Made by a program: the position numbers and the translations under genes. From contig NZ_BCYX01000004.1 of NCBI RefSeq assembly GCF_001598415.1, positions 1-64,000 of the forward strand: 64,000 nucleotides of DNA, in the 5' to 3' direction. The DNA comes from Sphingomonas mali NBRC 15500. GTDB taxonomy: Bacteria > Pseudomonadota > Alphaproteobacteria > Sphingomonadales > Sphingomonadaceae. The stretch's first letter is position 1; each line of letters opens with the position of its first letter. The notes under the pieces were generated by a model. The model searched no databases, was not told the origin of the DNA, and worked only from the letters and a program-made list of their open reading frames with translations. Shown piece after piece: positions 1 through 10,472 of this stretch.

Positions 1-377
1 GGGGGGGGGGGATTCAGTACGTCGAAACGCAGGCGCTCACGACAGCGGCAAGTGGGATAAGCGCGAACACAAACGGCAACACCTTCACGGTTCAATTCCT
101 GTTCGTTCAACAACCTTGTTCGCTGCTAAAAATGCGTAGCCGGTCACGAAGTTTCCAGAAGATGAACGGAAAAGTTTTTCTTTGGGGCGGGAACATTTTT
201 GATCTGCGCGGCACGCGCATCAAATTTTCGAGGGTGGTGGCTGGGCCGTCGACCTGCTTATTCAACGGCAGAACCAACCCGCCACGGCCCGCCGACTGGC
301 AAACAATTTGACGCTCAGATGGCTGGCCGACGCGGTCGATCCCGACCGCTACGGTTCGGCCAGTACCGAACCGATAC
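1..377. other. No supportable gene; poly-G run at window start
   Basis: Positions 1-11 are an uninterrupted G run, typical of a sequencing or contig-end artefact. A plus-strand frame is open from about 12 to the stop at 309-311 (99 codons, no start visible), so it could be the tail of a gene cut by the contig end, but I do not recognise the peptide. The stretch from about 120 to 240 is richer in A/T than its surroundings. I see no RNA gene or clear promoter. Confidence 0.4.
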
Positions 378-427
378 TTGATGACCGCGAGCATTGTTTC
401 ACACAAATGGTGCGCCTCTTCGACACC

Positions 428-433
428 AGGAGG
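428..433 (+). promoter_or_regulatory. Ribosome binding site AGGAGG selecting a TTG start
   Basis: A perfect AGGAGG lies 7 nt before TTG 441 and 13 nt before ATG 447. It argues against the longer reading from 378, whose first 20 codons do not look like protein. Confidence 0.6.
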
Positions 434-440
434 CTTTCCC

Positions 441-1424
441 TTGAAAATGCTCGTCACGCTGGCGGTTGCCGCTCTCACGTTCGTCACTCCTTCCTCAAGT
501 CCTGAGCCTCGCGCGTTCAAACTAGTTGATCGCGGCGAACCGACCTTGCTCGTCCGTCATCTCAAGGGGCGAGGACCGGCGATATTGTTCGTTCATGGCG
601 CGACCTTCCCGTCCGCGCTGTCGGTCGCATTCCGGATCGACGGCAAGTCGTGGATGGACGACCTGCACCGGCGAGGCTTCGACGTCTGGGCGTTCGATTT
701 CGCCGGATATGGCGGCAGCGAGCGCGACGCGGCATTCGCCAACGATGATCCCGCCGCCAAGCCCTATGGCGCGGCCGAGGCGGCGGAGCGGCAAATCTCG
801 CGCGTGGTCGGTGCCATCGAGCGTTCGGCGCATCGACGGCATGTGCTGCTCTTGGCGCATTCCTGGGGCACAATCCCGGCCGGCCTATTCGCCGAACACC
901 ACCCCGATCAGCTCGCCGGGCTCGTCCTGTTCGGCCCAATCATGCGGCGAGGCTCGGCTCCGACGCCGACGGTACGCGGCGCCGCCACATTGGTGACCGC
1001 GCAGGATCAGCTCGATTCGTTCTCCGCGAACACGCCCGCTCACCGGCCCGACATGGACCTGGCGGTCTACGCGCGCTGGATCGCGGCGTACATGGCAACC
1101 GATCCGGCCAGCGCCATCCGTACGCCCCCTGCGGTTCGTGTGCCGAACGGTCCCGTGCTCGATATTTTGTCGGCCCGGGCTGGCAGCCTTCCCTACGATC
1201 CAGGGAAGATCCGCGTCCCGACGATGATCGTGCGCGGCGATCGCGATGCGGTGACCACTTCCGACGATTTGGCAAACCTGGCACGCGCGCTAACATCGGT
1301 GCCCGGCGGGCCTGAGGTTGCGACGCTACCTGGCGGCGGTCATCGGATGCAGCTGGAGCACAGCCGAGCGACGCTATTCGAGGCAGTAGGTCGGTTTTTC
1401 GCATCACTCGGCCACCAAAGTTGA
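441..1424 (+). CDS. Exported alpha/beta-fold hydrolase
   Basis: A serine hydrolase of the alpha/beta-hydrolase fold, about 327 residues; the substrate cannot be told. It starts with a hydrophobic leader (MLVTLAVAALTF) suggesting export. An oxyanion-type VHG lies near residue 52. The nucleophile elbow reads AHSWG with Ser at about 141 (Ala replaces the first Gly of GxSxG). The acid is probably Asp267 in RGDRD and the base His301 in GGGHR. The start was chosen from an AGGAGG at 428-433: TTG 441 has ideal spacing, and ATG 447 is the alternative. The gene is convergent with mutL, with a strong hairpin between them. The family includes esterases, lipases and epoxide hydrolases, so the name stays general. 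Confidence 0.82.
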   Translation: MKMLVTLAVAALTFVTPSSSPEPRAFKLVDRGEPTLLVRHLKGRGPAILFVHGATFPSALSVAFRIDGKSWMDDLHRRGFDVWAFDFAGYGGSERDAAFANDDPAAKPYGAAEAAERQISRVVGAIERSAHRRHVLLLAHSWGTIPAGLFAEHHPDQLAGLVLFGPIMRRGSAPTPTVRGAATLVTAQDQLDSFSANTPAHRPDMDLAVYARWIAAYMATDPASAIRTPPAVRVPNGPVLDILSARAGSLPYDPGKIRVPTMIVRGDRDAVTTSDDLANLARALTSVPGGPEVATLPGGGHRMQLEHSRATLFEAVGRFFASLGHQS

Positions 1425-1428
1425 GGTT

Positions 1429-1464
1429 GGGGTGCGCGCGCTCAGATAGCCAGCGCGCGCCCCC
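1429..1464. terminator. Stem-loop between convergent hydrolase and mutL
   Basis: GCGCGCGCT (1434-1442) pairs with AGCGCGCGC (1452-1460) around a 9-nt loop, and GGGG (1429-1432) with CCCC (1461-1464) extends the stem past one mismatch. It abuts the mutL stop codon. Neither side has a clear T-tract, so it may act as a bidirectional hairpin or 3'-end stabiliser rather than a textbook intrinsic terminator. Confidence 0.5.
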
Positions 1465-3240
1465 CTACTTCCGGCCGAACAGCTTCTCGATATCGCCGTG
1501 TGCCAACTTCACCCAGGTCGGGCGGCCGTGGTTGCATTGGCCCGAATGCGGGGTGACTTCCATCTCGCGGAGCAGCGCGTTCATCTCGGCGACCGACAGC
1601 ACGCGGCCAGCGCGGACCGAGCCGTGGCAGGCCATGGTCGAGGCGACATGGTCTAGCCGTTCCTTGAGGCTCAGCGCCTCGTCGAACGCGGCGAGTTCGT
1701 CGGCGAGATCAGTGACGAGCCCGGTGACATCCCCCTGCCCCAGCAACGCCGGCGTCGATCGGACCAGCATCGCGCGTGGGCCGAACCGTTCGAGGTCGAG
1801 GCCGAGTTCGGCCAGTTCCCCGATCCGCGCCTCGAGCCGGTCGCAGGCGGGTTCGTCGAGTTCGACCACTTCGGGCAGCAGCAGTGCCTGGGCCGCGACC
1901 TTGCCACCGGCAAGCGCGGCGCGCATGCGCTCGAGGACGAGGCGCTCGTGCGCGGCATGCTGATCGACCAGTACCAGCCCGTCCTCGGCTTCCGCCACGA
2001 TATAGGTCTTGGCCACCTGACCGCGCGCGACGCCGAGTGGATGCGCGACGGTGTCCGGCGGCGGCGCCCAGGCCGGTTCCGCGCGGGCCAAGGGCGGCGG
2101 CGCGCTGAAGCTGGGCCGACGCTCGAACACCGCCGAGGGCAAGCGCGACATCGTCAGTGTGTCGCCTTGCGGCTCGTCCCATAAGGTTGGCGTCGGCGCG
2201 ATCGGCTCGGGCCGCCAGGCGGCAAGCGCCGCTTCGTCGGGCCGCTGCGCGCTGCGATGCCCCGCTTCGTCAAGCGCGCGGCGAAGGCCGCTGACGATCA
2301 GCCCGCGGATCATCTGCGGCTCGCGGAAGCGCACCTCGGTCTTGGCGGGGTGAACGTTGACGTCGACCATGTCGGCGGGAAGATCGAGGAACAGGGCGAC
2401 CACGGGATGGCGATCGCGCGCCAGCATCTCCGCATAGGCGCCGCGCACCGCCCCCGCGAGCAACCGGTCTTTCACTGGCCGGCCGTTGACGAACAGATAT
2501 TGATGATCGGCAACGCCACGGTTGAAGGTCGGCAGGCCTGCGACGCCGCCCAGCCGCACGCCTTCGCGCTCCAGGTCGATCGCGACACTGTTCTCGATCA
2601 GCGCGCGATCGGTCAGCGCGGCGACACGGCCGGGACGATCTTCCGGCGCGTTGGTCGACAGCGCCCGCCTGCCGTCATGCTCGACCGAAAAGGCGATATC
2701 GGGCCGTGCCATCGCCAGGCGTCGGACAACATCGAGGCTCGCGCCATATTCGGCGCGCGGGCTACGCAGGAATTTGCGCCGCGCGGGAACGCGGTCGAAC
2801 AGGCCCTCGACGCGGACGCGCGTGCCGGGCGGAAGAGCGGCGGGCCCCTCCTCCGTCACTGCGCCATTGTCGACCACGCGCCGCCAGCCATCGGCGCCGC
2901 GCACCCGGCTTTCGAGCGTCAGCCGCGCGACGCTGGCAATCGATGGTAGCGCCTCGCCGCGAAAGCCCAAGGTGACGACATTTTCGATCGCCTCATCGGG
3001 CAGTTTCGACGTTGCGTGGCGTTCGAGTGCGAGCGCCATATCCGCTGCAGTCATGCCGCATCCGTCGTCGACGACCTCGACCAAATCGATCCCGCCGGAG
3101 GCCAATTTGACGGCAATTCGGGTCGCCCCCGCGTCGATCGCGTTTTCGACTAATTCCTTCAACGCACTGGCGGGTCTTTCGACCACTTCACCGGCGGCGA
3201 TACGGTTGACGAGATGCTCTGGAAGGCGGCGTATTGACAT
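1465..3240 (-). CDS. mutL: DNA mismatch repair protein MutL
   Basis: Couples mismatch recognition by MutS to strand incision; 591 residues, normal length. The N-terminal GHKL ATPase is clear: NRIAAGEVVERP, KELVENAIDAG, DDGCGM and GFRGEAL. The C-terminal half carries the metal-dependent endonuclease signature DQHAxxExxxxE at residues 426-437, with the accompanying ACHGSVR (about 538) and CNHGRP (569) elements. This is therefore the self-nicking MutL found in bacteria without MutH. The ATG at 3240 gives the canonical start MSIRRLPEHL; a longer open frame to 3351 is not conserved-looking. It is divergent from mreB, with 142 bp between them. Confidence 0.97.
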   Translation of the reverse strand: MSIRRLPEHLVNRIAAGEVVERPASALKELVENAIDAGATRIAVKLASGGIDLVEVVDDGCGMTAADMALALERHATSKLPDEAIENVVTLGFRGEALPSIASVARLTLESRVRGADGWRRVVDNGAVTEEGPAALPPGTRVRVEGLFDRVPARRKFLRSPRAEYGASLDVVRRLAMARPDIAFSVEHDGRRALSTNAPEDRPGRVAALTDRALIENSVAIDLEREGVRLGGVAGLPTFNRGVADHQYLFVNGRPVKDRLLAGAVRGAYAEMLARDRHPVVALFLDLPADMVDVNVHPAKTEVRFREPQMIRGLIVSGLRRALDEAGHRSAQRPDEAALAAWRPEPIAPTPTLWDEPQGDTLTMSRLPSAVFERRPSFSAPPPLARAEPAWAPPPDTVAHPLGVARGQVAKTYIVAEAEDGLVLVDQHAAHERLVLERMRAALAGGKVAAQALLLPEVVELDEPACDRLEARIGELAELGLDLERFGPRAMLVRSTPALLGQGDVTGLVTDLADELAAFDEALSLKERLDHVASTMACHGSVRAGRVLSVAEMNALLREMEVTPHSGQCNHGRPTWVKLAHGDIEKLFGRK

Positions 3241-3328
3241 GGGTTTGACTCTAGACCAAGCGAGCCCATCCCGCGACCGCAAATGCCAACAAACCGGAGC
3301 CCGGATTTGGCTTTGGCGCACGGGATGA

Positions 3329-4426
<1,098 letters not shown>

Positions 4427-4495
4427 TTGAGTCTCGGGCCTGATCCAAGCCTGAGAGCGTAGGAATCCCGGGGCTTCGGGGTGCGAGGGAAGTGA

Positions 4496-5371
4496 ATGGC
4501 GTCGCCACGCAACCGGCGCCCGGGTTATTCGCGGCGGGCGCAATATAGTCTGTTCATCGGCTACGTGATCGCGATCGCGGGCGTGCTCGTCGGCGCGATC
4601 CTGTTGCTGATCTCCAAGCTCGACCCACCCGCTTTCTCGGCATTGCGCGCCGGGACGGCGGAGATCACCGCACCGGTCAGCTGGGGCGTCGGCTCGGTCG
4701 TGCGCGGGATCGGATCGATCCCGGGATGGATCGGCAGCTATTTCGGCGTGCATGGCGAAAATGCGCGGTTGAAGGAGCAGGTCCAGCACCAGGAGCAAGT
4801 GCTGCTGAAGGCGCGCGCGATCGCCTATGAGAATATCCGCCTCAAGAAGCTGCTCAACATGCGCGAGCCGGCAATCGAGGACATCATCAATGCGCGATTG
4901 GTGAGTTCGTCGGCGTCGAGCACGCGGCGTTATGCGTTGGTCTATGCCGGCATCGCCCAGGGCGTGCACGCCGGCATGCCGGTGCGCGGACCCGATGGGC
5001 TGGTCGGACGGGTGATCGAGGCCGGCCCGGATACCGCGCGCGTGCTGATGATCATCGATCCGGAAAGCGTGATCCCTGTGCGGCGCCTGAAAGACGGTGC
5101 GCCGGGTTTCGCCGCCGGGCGCGGCGACGGCTTGCTCGAAGTGCGGCCGATCGCGATGACGACCGGGCAGTTCGCTCCCGGTGACATCCTGGTGACCTCG
5201 GGGACCGGCGGCATCTTCCCGCCCAACGTACCGGTCGCCAAGGTCACCGAACGCGGCCGCGACAGCGCGCTGGCGATGCCGCTGGCGCGCCCCGATGCGC
5301 TCGATTTCGCCACGGTGATGAAGACCTATTTGCCGCCACCGCCGCCACCGGCGCAGGACACGCGTCCGTGA
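4496..5371 (+). CDS. mreC: Rod shape-determining protein MreC
   Basis: Inner-membrane-anchored periplasmic scaffold that activates PBP2/RodA. It has 291 residues with one N-terminal membrane segment (about residues 20-42, FIGYVIAIAGVLVGAILLLI). A coiled coil follows around 80-125 (ENARLKEQVQHQEQVLLKA), then the beta-rich MreC core with GPDGLVGRVIEAG and VTSGTGGIFPPNVPV. The C-terminus is a short proline tract. The ATG at 4496 follows a GAGGGA ribosome binding site. It overlaps mreD by 4 nt (GTGA), so translation is coupled. Confidence 0.96.
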   Translation: MASPRNRRPGYSRRAQYSLFIGYVIAIAGVLVGAILLLISKLDPPAFSALRAGTAEITAPVSWGVGSVVRGIGSIPGWIGSYFGVHGENARLKEQVQHQEQVLLKARAIAYENIRLKKLLNMREPAIEDIINARLVSSSASSTRRYALVYAGIAQGVHAGMPVRGPDGLVGRVIEAGPDTARVLMIIDPESVIPVRRLKDGAPGFAAGRGDGLLEVRPIAMTTGQFAPGDILVTSGTGGIFPPNVPVAKVTERGRDSALAMPLARPDALDFATVMKTYLPPPPPPAQDTRP

Positions 5372-5877
5372 GTCGGCCGCCGAGCGCGTTCGCTCCCCAA
5401 ACCTCGCCCACCGGCCAGTGGCTCATTCCCGTCGGGTCGGTGATGGCGGGTTCTTTGGTCACCATTATTCCGTTCATCGCGACCTTTCCCGTGCTGCCGC
5501 CATTCGGCCTGATGATCCTGCTCGGCTGGCGCCTGATGCGTCCCGAGGCCTTGCGGGTCTGGGCGCCGATTCCCTTCGGGCTTTTCGACGACTTGGTCAG
5601 CGGTCAACCGTTAGGCAGCGCGGTGATGCTGTGGAGCATGGCCTTTCTGGCGATCGACATGCTCGACCAGCGGCTGGTGGCGCGCGATTTCTGGCAGGAT
5701 TGGGTGCTGGCGACGGGCGCGATCGCCTTTGCGTTGATCGGAGGACGCTTGATCGCCACCGGGATCGAGGCCCATGTTGATACCCTGTTGTTGTTTCAGG
5801 TGATTGTGGCGGTGCTGCTCTATCCTTTCGTCGCTCGGTTGGTAGCCTGGCTCGACCGCAAACGGGGCCGCGCGTGA
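5368..5877 (+). CDS. mreD: Rod shape-determining protein MreD
   Basis: Small integral membrane partner of MreC in the elongasome. It has 169 residues with five or so hydrophobic segments, beginning with WLIPVGSVMAGSLVTIIPFI and including FGLFDDLVSGQPLGSAVML, a typical MreD core. The start is GTG 5368 within the mreC stop (GTGA), and the stop overlaps the mrdA start in the same way. The sequence is poorly conserved in this family, so position in the operon carries much of the identification. Confidence 0.93.
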   Translation: MSRPPSAFAPQTSPTGQWLIPVGSVMAGSLVTIIPFIATFPVLPPFGLMILLGWRLMRPEALRVWAPIPFGLFDDLVSGQPLGSAVMLWSMAFLAIDMLDQRLVARDFWQDWVLATGAIAFALIGGRLIATGIEAHVDTLLLFQVIVAVLLYPFVARLVAWLDRKRGRA

Positions 5878-7952
5878 ACCGTCCGACTCGCCTGGTCAAC
5901 GAAGTCCAGCAATCCTACAGCTTCTCGCGTCGCGCGCTCGTATTGGGCGCTGCGCAAGGCGCGGTTGCGGTGGCGCTGGCCAGCCGCATGACCTGGCTCG
6001 CGGTGATCGAGAACCAGCGCTACCAGCTGCTGGCGGAAAGCAACCGCGTCAATCTGACGATGATCCCGCCCCGGCGCGGCTGGATCATCGACCGCTACGG
6101 CCATCCGATCGCCAACAATCGCACCGATTTCCGCGTCGACATCATTCCCGATCGCTTGCCCAAGGAGCAGACCGATCAGGTCCTGAAACTGCTCCAGCAA
6201 TTATTGTCCCTGCCCCCCGAGCAGATCGCGCGGATCCAGACCGACCTCAAACGCGCCGCCGGGTTCCAACCGGTGCAGGTCGCGGAAAATCTCGACTGGG
6301 ATCGGTTCGCGGCGATCCAGGTGCGCCTCCCCGAACTACCCGGCGTGGCGCCAACGCGCGGCTATTCGCGAAGCTATCCGGCAGGACCCGCGGTCGCGCA
6401 TTTGACCGGTTATGTCGGCGCGGCGTCGGCCGAGCAGTATAAGCAGACGAAGAACCCGCTGTTCATCACGCCAGGCTTCAAGATCGGTAAGGATGGTCTT
6501 GAAAAAGCGCTGGAAGAAAAACTGCGCGGTTCGCCCGGCGCCAAGCGGGTAGAAGTCACCGCGCATGGCAAATTGGTGCGCGAACTAGCGACGCGGCAGG
6601 ACGTGCCGGGTCACAACCAGCGGCTGACGATCGACGCGGGCCTGCAGGAATATGCCGCGCGCCGGCTCGGCACCAATTCGGGCTCGGCGGTGGTCATCGA
6701 CGTGACCAGCGGGGACCTCCTCGCTTTCGTGTCGATGCCGGCTTACGATCCCAACAGCTTTTCCGACGGCATCAGCCACCTCGAATGGAAGATGCTGTCG
6801 GACAACGACCACGTGCCGCTGATGAACAAGGTTCTCCAGGGCCTCTATCCTCCCGGCTCGACGGTCAAGCCGATGAACGGCCTGGCGTTGCTGCGCGCCG
6901 GTGTCAGCCCCGACGACCGTATCAGTTGCGGCGGCGCGCTCAGGGTCGGCAACGGCATTTTCCACTGCCACAAAAGATCGGGGCATGGCCCGCTCAACCT
7001 CAAGCAGGCCATCATGGCCAGCTGCGACATCTATTTCTACGAGATGGTCCGGCGGCTGGGTTATGATCAGGTCGCGCCCGTCGCGCGGACGTTGGGGCTT
7101 GGGCAGAAGTTCGATCTTCCCTTCTCCACCCAGCGCTATGGCACCGTTCCGGACAGCGCCTGGAAGCTGAAGAAATACAAGGCCGAGTGGACCGTCGCCG
7201 ATTCGCTCAACGCCTCGATCGGCCAGGGCTATGTGCTCGCCAATCCGATCCAGCTGGCGGTGATGGCCTCGCGCATCGCGTCGGGCCGGTCGCTGCAGCC
7301 GCGCGTCGTGATGAGCGGCAATGCACCGATCGCCAATCCGCTGCCGCTCAACCCCGAGCACCTCGCCTATATCCGCGACGCGATGTACGGCGTGGTCAAT
7401 CAGGGCGGTACCGGCGGCCGCGCGCGCCTCAACATTCCCGGCGTCTCGCTCGGCGCCAAGACCGGCACCGCGCAGGTTCGGCGCATCACCATGGCCGAGC
7501 GCGCGGGCGGCGTGCGCTCGAATGCCTCGCTGCCGTTCAAGATGCGCGACCACGCTTTGTTCATCTGCTTCGCGCCGGTCGAGAACCCGCGCTATGCCGC
7601 TGCGATCGTGCTCGAACATGGCGGTCATACCGTGACCAATCTCGATACGCCGGGCATCGGCCGCGATATCATCACCTATCTGCTCGACCGCGACCGCGCG
7701 CTGAAATCCCTGGCCGAGGTCGAACCGACCTGGGGCGGCGACATCGCTACGCGCATGGCCGCCGAGACCGCCGCCTATAAGAGCCAGATCTCGCTGGTGC
7801 AGGGCGCGCAGACCGAGACCAACGCCACCGCGGCGCCAACCGACGCCCCCGCAGTCGAGGCAGCGACCGACGCCGCCAATTCATCGGCCGCGGCGATCGC
7901 CAATACCGCGCAGCCCGCCGAAGAAGGATCGCGCGAGGCGACCAATGACTAG
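5874..7952 (+). CDS. mrdA: Penicillin-binding protein 2 (elongasome transpeptidase)
   Basis: Class B PBP that cross-links lateral-wall peptidoglycan in partnership with RodA. It has 692 residues. One N-terminal membrane segment lies near residues 20-42, followed by the PBP dimer domain (RGWIIDRYGHPIANN). The transpeptidase motifs are all present: STVK with nucleophile Ser329, SLN at about 444-446, and KTGT at Lys529. The last 60 or so residues are an Ala/Thr-rich, low-complexity tail after the catalytic domain. The start is GTG 5874 overlapping mreD by 4 nt; rodA begins 8 nt before its stop. Confidence 0.97.
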   Translation: MNRPTRLVNEVQQSYSFSRRALVLGAAQGAVAVALASRMTWLAVIENQRYQLLAESNRVNLTMIPPRRGWIIDRYGHPIANNRTDFRVDIIPDRLPKEQTDQVLKLLQQLLSLPPEQIARIQTDLKRAAGFQPVQVAENLDWDRFAAIQVRLPELPGVAPTRGYSRSYPAGPAVAHLTGYVGAASAEQYKQTKNPLFITPGFKIGKDGLEKALEEKLRGSPGAKRVEVTAHGKLVRELATRQDVPGHNQRLTIDAGLQEYAARRLGTNSGSAVVIDVTSGDLLAFVSMPAYDPNSFSDGISHLEWKMLSDNDHVPLMNKVLQGLYPPGSTVKPMNGLALLRAGVSPDDRISCGGALRVGNGIFHCHKRSGHGPLNLKQAIMASCDIYFYEMVRRLGYDQVAPVARTLGLGQKFDLPFSTQRYGTVPDSAWKLKKYKAEWTVADSLNASIGQGYVLANPIQLAVMASRIASGRSLQPRVVMSGNAPIANPLPLNPEHLAYIRDAMYGVVNQGGTGGRARLNIPGVSLGAKTGTAQVRRITMAERAGGVRSNASLPFKMRDHALFICFAPVENPRYAAAIVLEHGGHTVTNLDTPGIGRDIITYLLDRDRALKSLAEVEPTWGGDIATRMAAETAAYKSQISLVQGAQTETNATAAPTDAPAVEAATDAANSSAAAIANTAQPAEEGSREATND

Positions 7953-9072
7953 AGGTTCTTCCGCCAATCTCGGCTTCGTGCCCGAGCCGCTCGCGCAATT
8001 GCCGTGGAAAGTGATCCTGCTGGTCCTGGCGATCGGCTGTTTCGACCTCCTCGTGCTCTATTCGGCAGCGGGCGGGCATATCCGCCCCTGGGCATTGTCC
8101 CAGGGAGTCCGCTTCTTCGTCCTGCTGGGCGGCGCCATGGCATTGTCGCGCGTTCGAGAGAGCACCTGGAGCTCGATCAGCCTGCCCGTTTACGGGGTCA
8201 TCATCCTGATGCTGCTGGGCGTCGAGATCCTGGGCAAGGTCGCCGGCGGCGGCCAGCGCTGGCTCGAACTCGGCATCATCCGGCTGCAGCCGTCCGAGCT
8301 GATGAAGCCGTTCATCGTGCTCGCCTGCGCACGCTTCTACGAGATGCTTCCCCCTGCCGAGATTCGCAAGTTCGGCGCCATCTGGCCGCCATTGGTCCTG
8401 ATCGGCATCCCCGCCGCGCTGGTGATGCTTCAGCCCGATCTCGGTACCGCGCTGATGATCACCGCCGGCGGCGTCACGGTCATGTTCCTGGCCGGCATTC
8501 CGTTGCGCCTGTTCATCGGCGGCGGGCTGGCCGGCGCGATCCTGGCGCCGATCGCGTTCAACTTCGTGCTCCACGATTACCAGCGCAATCGTATCCTGAT
8601 CTTCATGGACCCGGAGAGCGATCCGCTCGGCACCGGCTATCATATCAGCCAGTCGAAGATCGCGATCGGATCGGGCGGCATTTTCGGTAAGGGATTCCTG
8701 AACGGAACGCAGAGCCATCTCGACTATTTGCCCGAGGGCCATACCGATTTCGCGCTGGCGACGATGATGGAGGAATGGGGACTGGTCGGTGGCGTGCTGC
8801 TGGTCATCGCCTGGTTCACGATCATCTGGTGGGCGGTCAACGTCGCCCTCAAGTCCGAAGGCCGCTTCGCGCGCCTGACCGCCGCTGGTCTGGCCACTAC
8901 TCTGTTCTTCTACGTCTCGATCAACATGGCGATGGTGATGGGCATGGCACCGGTGGTCGGCGTGCCGCTGCCGCTGATCAGCTTCGGCGGATCGTCGCAG
9001 CTGACGGTGCTGTTGTGCATCGGCATCCTGATGTCGCTCGACCGCCAGAACCGGCAACAGACCCGCTGGTAG
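7945..9072 (+). CDS. rodA: RodA, SEDS-family peptidoglycan glycosyltransferase
   Basis: Polymerises lipid II for the elongating wall together with PBP2. It has 375 residues with about ten membrane segments. SEDS hallmarks visible are GGGQRWLELGIIRLQPSE, MLQPDLGTALM, and the C-terminal GVPLPLISFGGSS. The ATG at 7945 lies inside the end of mrdA (8-nt overlap). It is the last gene of the mre operon; the next feature is a tRNA with its own promoter-like sequence. Confidence 0.97.
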   Translation: MTRGSSANLGFVPEPLAQLPWKVILLVLAIGCFDLLVLYSAAGGHIRPWALSQGVRFFVLLGGAMALSRVRESTWSSISLPVYGVIILMLLGVEILGKVAGGGQRWLELGIIRLQPSELMKPFIVLACARFYEMLPPAEIRKFGAIWPPLVLIGIPAALVMLQPDLGTALMITAGGVTVMFLAGIPLRLFIGGGLAGAILAPIAFNFVLHDYQRNRILIFMDPESDPLGTGYHISQSKIAIGSGGIFGKGFLNGTQSHLDYLPEGHTDFALATMMEEWGLVGGVLLVIAWFTIIWWAVNVALKSEGRFARLTAAGLATTLFFYVSINMAMVMGMAPVVGVPLPLISFGGSSQLTVLLCIGILMSLDRQNRQQTRW

Positions 9073-9111
9073 CAGTCAGCGGGCGCCAATTGCGGCGCCG
9101 CAAAAAAGGGG

Positions 9112-9139
9112 TTGCAAAGCGCGCCCGCGATGGTAATTG
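9112..9139 (+). promoter_or_regulatory. Probable promoter of tRNA-Lys
   Basis: TTGCAA (9112-9117) followed after 16 nt by TAATTG (9134-9139) resembles a sigma-70 type promoter. A GC-rich run after the -10 (GCGCCCCTCCCC) would suit a stringently controlled stable-RNA promoter. The assignment is by eye. Confidence 0.45.
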
Positions 9140-9193
9140 CGCCCCTCCCCGTCCGGGGAGCCGCTCTTAACAGCGGCAGCCGCAAGCCGGCAT

Positions 9194-9269
<76 letters not shown>

Positions 9270-9374
9270 CATTTTCAATGACTAGACGGGCCAGCCAAGG
9301 GCGGCTCAACGGCCAGATGCATAAGATTGTCGGCCGCCGCGAAGCTCGGCAATTCCACCCGCCCGCCTAGGGTC

Positions 9375-10472
9375 CTACTTGGGACACATGTCCGAGATCG
9401 GATTTGGTCCCTTGGCTGTCAGAAGACCGAGCCGGTATGGAAGCTGGATGTAATCGGAGGGGTGAACCGACGGGTCGTTACCCTGGAACAGAAACCGAAG
9501 CGGCTTGCAGGGGTCAATGACCTGGGTCTGATCCGTCGTGTCCCGGATCAGTTCGCCATGAGAAACGCCCTCCGACCAGATGCCTTCCACGTTGTCGGCC
9601 GTCGCAAAGGGATTCTTGGCGGCTGTGCCCAGCGGCACCCAGTTGCCTTCCAAACCTTCGCTTTTCCATATCCGGAAATAACGCCCCTTCGGGCTGATCG
9701 CCTCAACGACGGTAAGGTACGTATTGGTTCCCTTTACCCGATAGTGGCTGCTTGCCTCGAACGCGTCCTCTCGGGGCTGGGTGATGACGATGACGGTATT
9801 GTGGAAGCCATTCGGGAATTGATCGATCCCCGTCTCCGACCGCATGACATGGCCATCATCATCGGTATTGAAGAGATAGCACTTGGCGTCGTCGCAGATG
9901 ATGTAGAAATCGAGCCACCCCTTCCCCGCCGGTGGCTTGATGATGTCAGGCGCCGTGGCAAAGAACGGGCGAGCAGGGCCCCAGGACATCGGGTCGTCGA
10001 TGTCTGTCGTGGTGGAATACATGGGGTCGCCGCCCTGAAATATCAGATACCAGAGCTTTTTCGGCGCAAAGTAGAATACTTCCGGCGCCGCGCGGTACCC
10101 AGGGCCTATCGGCGATTTGTCGAGGGGGAATATCGGCGCCGTCGATGCGGACGGCCAATCGGCGAAGCTTGTATAGGCGATGCCCCATCCCTTCGATCCC
10201 GCCGTGGTCATGAAGACATGGTATTTTCCGTTCGCAAATACGACGGATGGATCCTTTACCGCGTAAACGGTCTGGGATGGATCAGCTTGCGGTCCGATCA
10301 ACGGTGCGCTTGATTTCCAATAAAAAGCTCCGTGAGACGGCGCCAGGGATGACGGGGATAAACCGGCAGACGCCCCGCCGTTGACGCATCCGGCCAACAT
10401 GGCCGCGGCCGCCAGGCTCACCGGACAGAAAGCCAGGGCCTTCATTCCCCGCATGTTTTTCTGGGTTTTCAT
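9375..10472 (-). CDS. GH62 alpha-L-arabinofuranosidase, lipoprotein
   Basis: Removes single arabinofuranosyl side groups from arabinoxylan or arabinan. It has 365 residues. The N-terminus is a lipoprotein signal with lipobox LAGC (Cys29). The rest reads as a GH62 five-bladed propeller: FYWKSSAPLIGP, VKDPSV with the probable base Asp74, GTP-like GPGYRAAPEVFYFAPKKLWY, ICDDAKCYLFNTDDDGH, FPNGFHNTVI, FEASSHYRV and WSEGVSHGELI. These match the family order closely. ATG 10472 is chosen because it gives a compact signal peptide; no good ribosome binding site helps, and an extension to 10601 is Pro/Ala-rich and unlikely. It is divergent from the GH43 gene. GH62 is best known from fungi and actinobacteria. 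Confidence 0.88.
   Translation of the reverse strand: MKTQKNMRGMKALAFCPVSLAAAAMLAGCVNGGASAGLSPSSLAPSHGAFYWKSSAPLIGPQADPSQTVYAVKDPSVVFANGKYHVFMTTAGSKGWGIAYTSFADWPSASTAPIFPLDKSPIGPGYRAAPEVFYFAPKKLWYLIFQGGDPMYSTTTDIDDPMSWGPARPFFATAPDIIKPPAGKGWLDFYIICDDAKCYLFNTDDDGHVMRSETGIDQFPNGFHNTVIVITQPREDAFEASSHYRVKGTNTYLTVVEAISPKGRYFRIWKSEGLEGNWVPLGTAAKNPFATADNVEGIWSEGVSHGELIRDTTDQTQVIDPCKPLRFLFQGNDPSVHPSDYIQLPYRLGLLTAKGPNPISDMCPK

Noticed and set aside
107..520. Minus-strand open frame at the window start
   Set aside because: It overlaps the hydrolase start and its ribosome binding site, has no recognisable domain and looks like a GC-frame shadow.
2257..3328. Long plus-strand frames opposite mutL
   Set aside because: They are antisense to a well-conserved gene and have shadow-like composition.
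7747..9057. 436-codon minus-strand frame opposite rodA
   Set aside because: It is antisense to rodA with a His/Arg/Gln-rich composition typical of reverse frames.
9081..9107. GGCGCC repeats followed by AAAAAA after rodA
   Set aside because: A plus-strand terminator needs T residues after the stem; here they are A residues, and on the minus strand the order is reversed.
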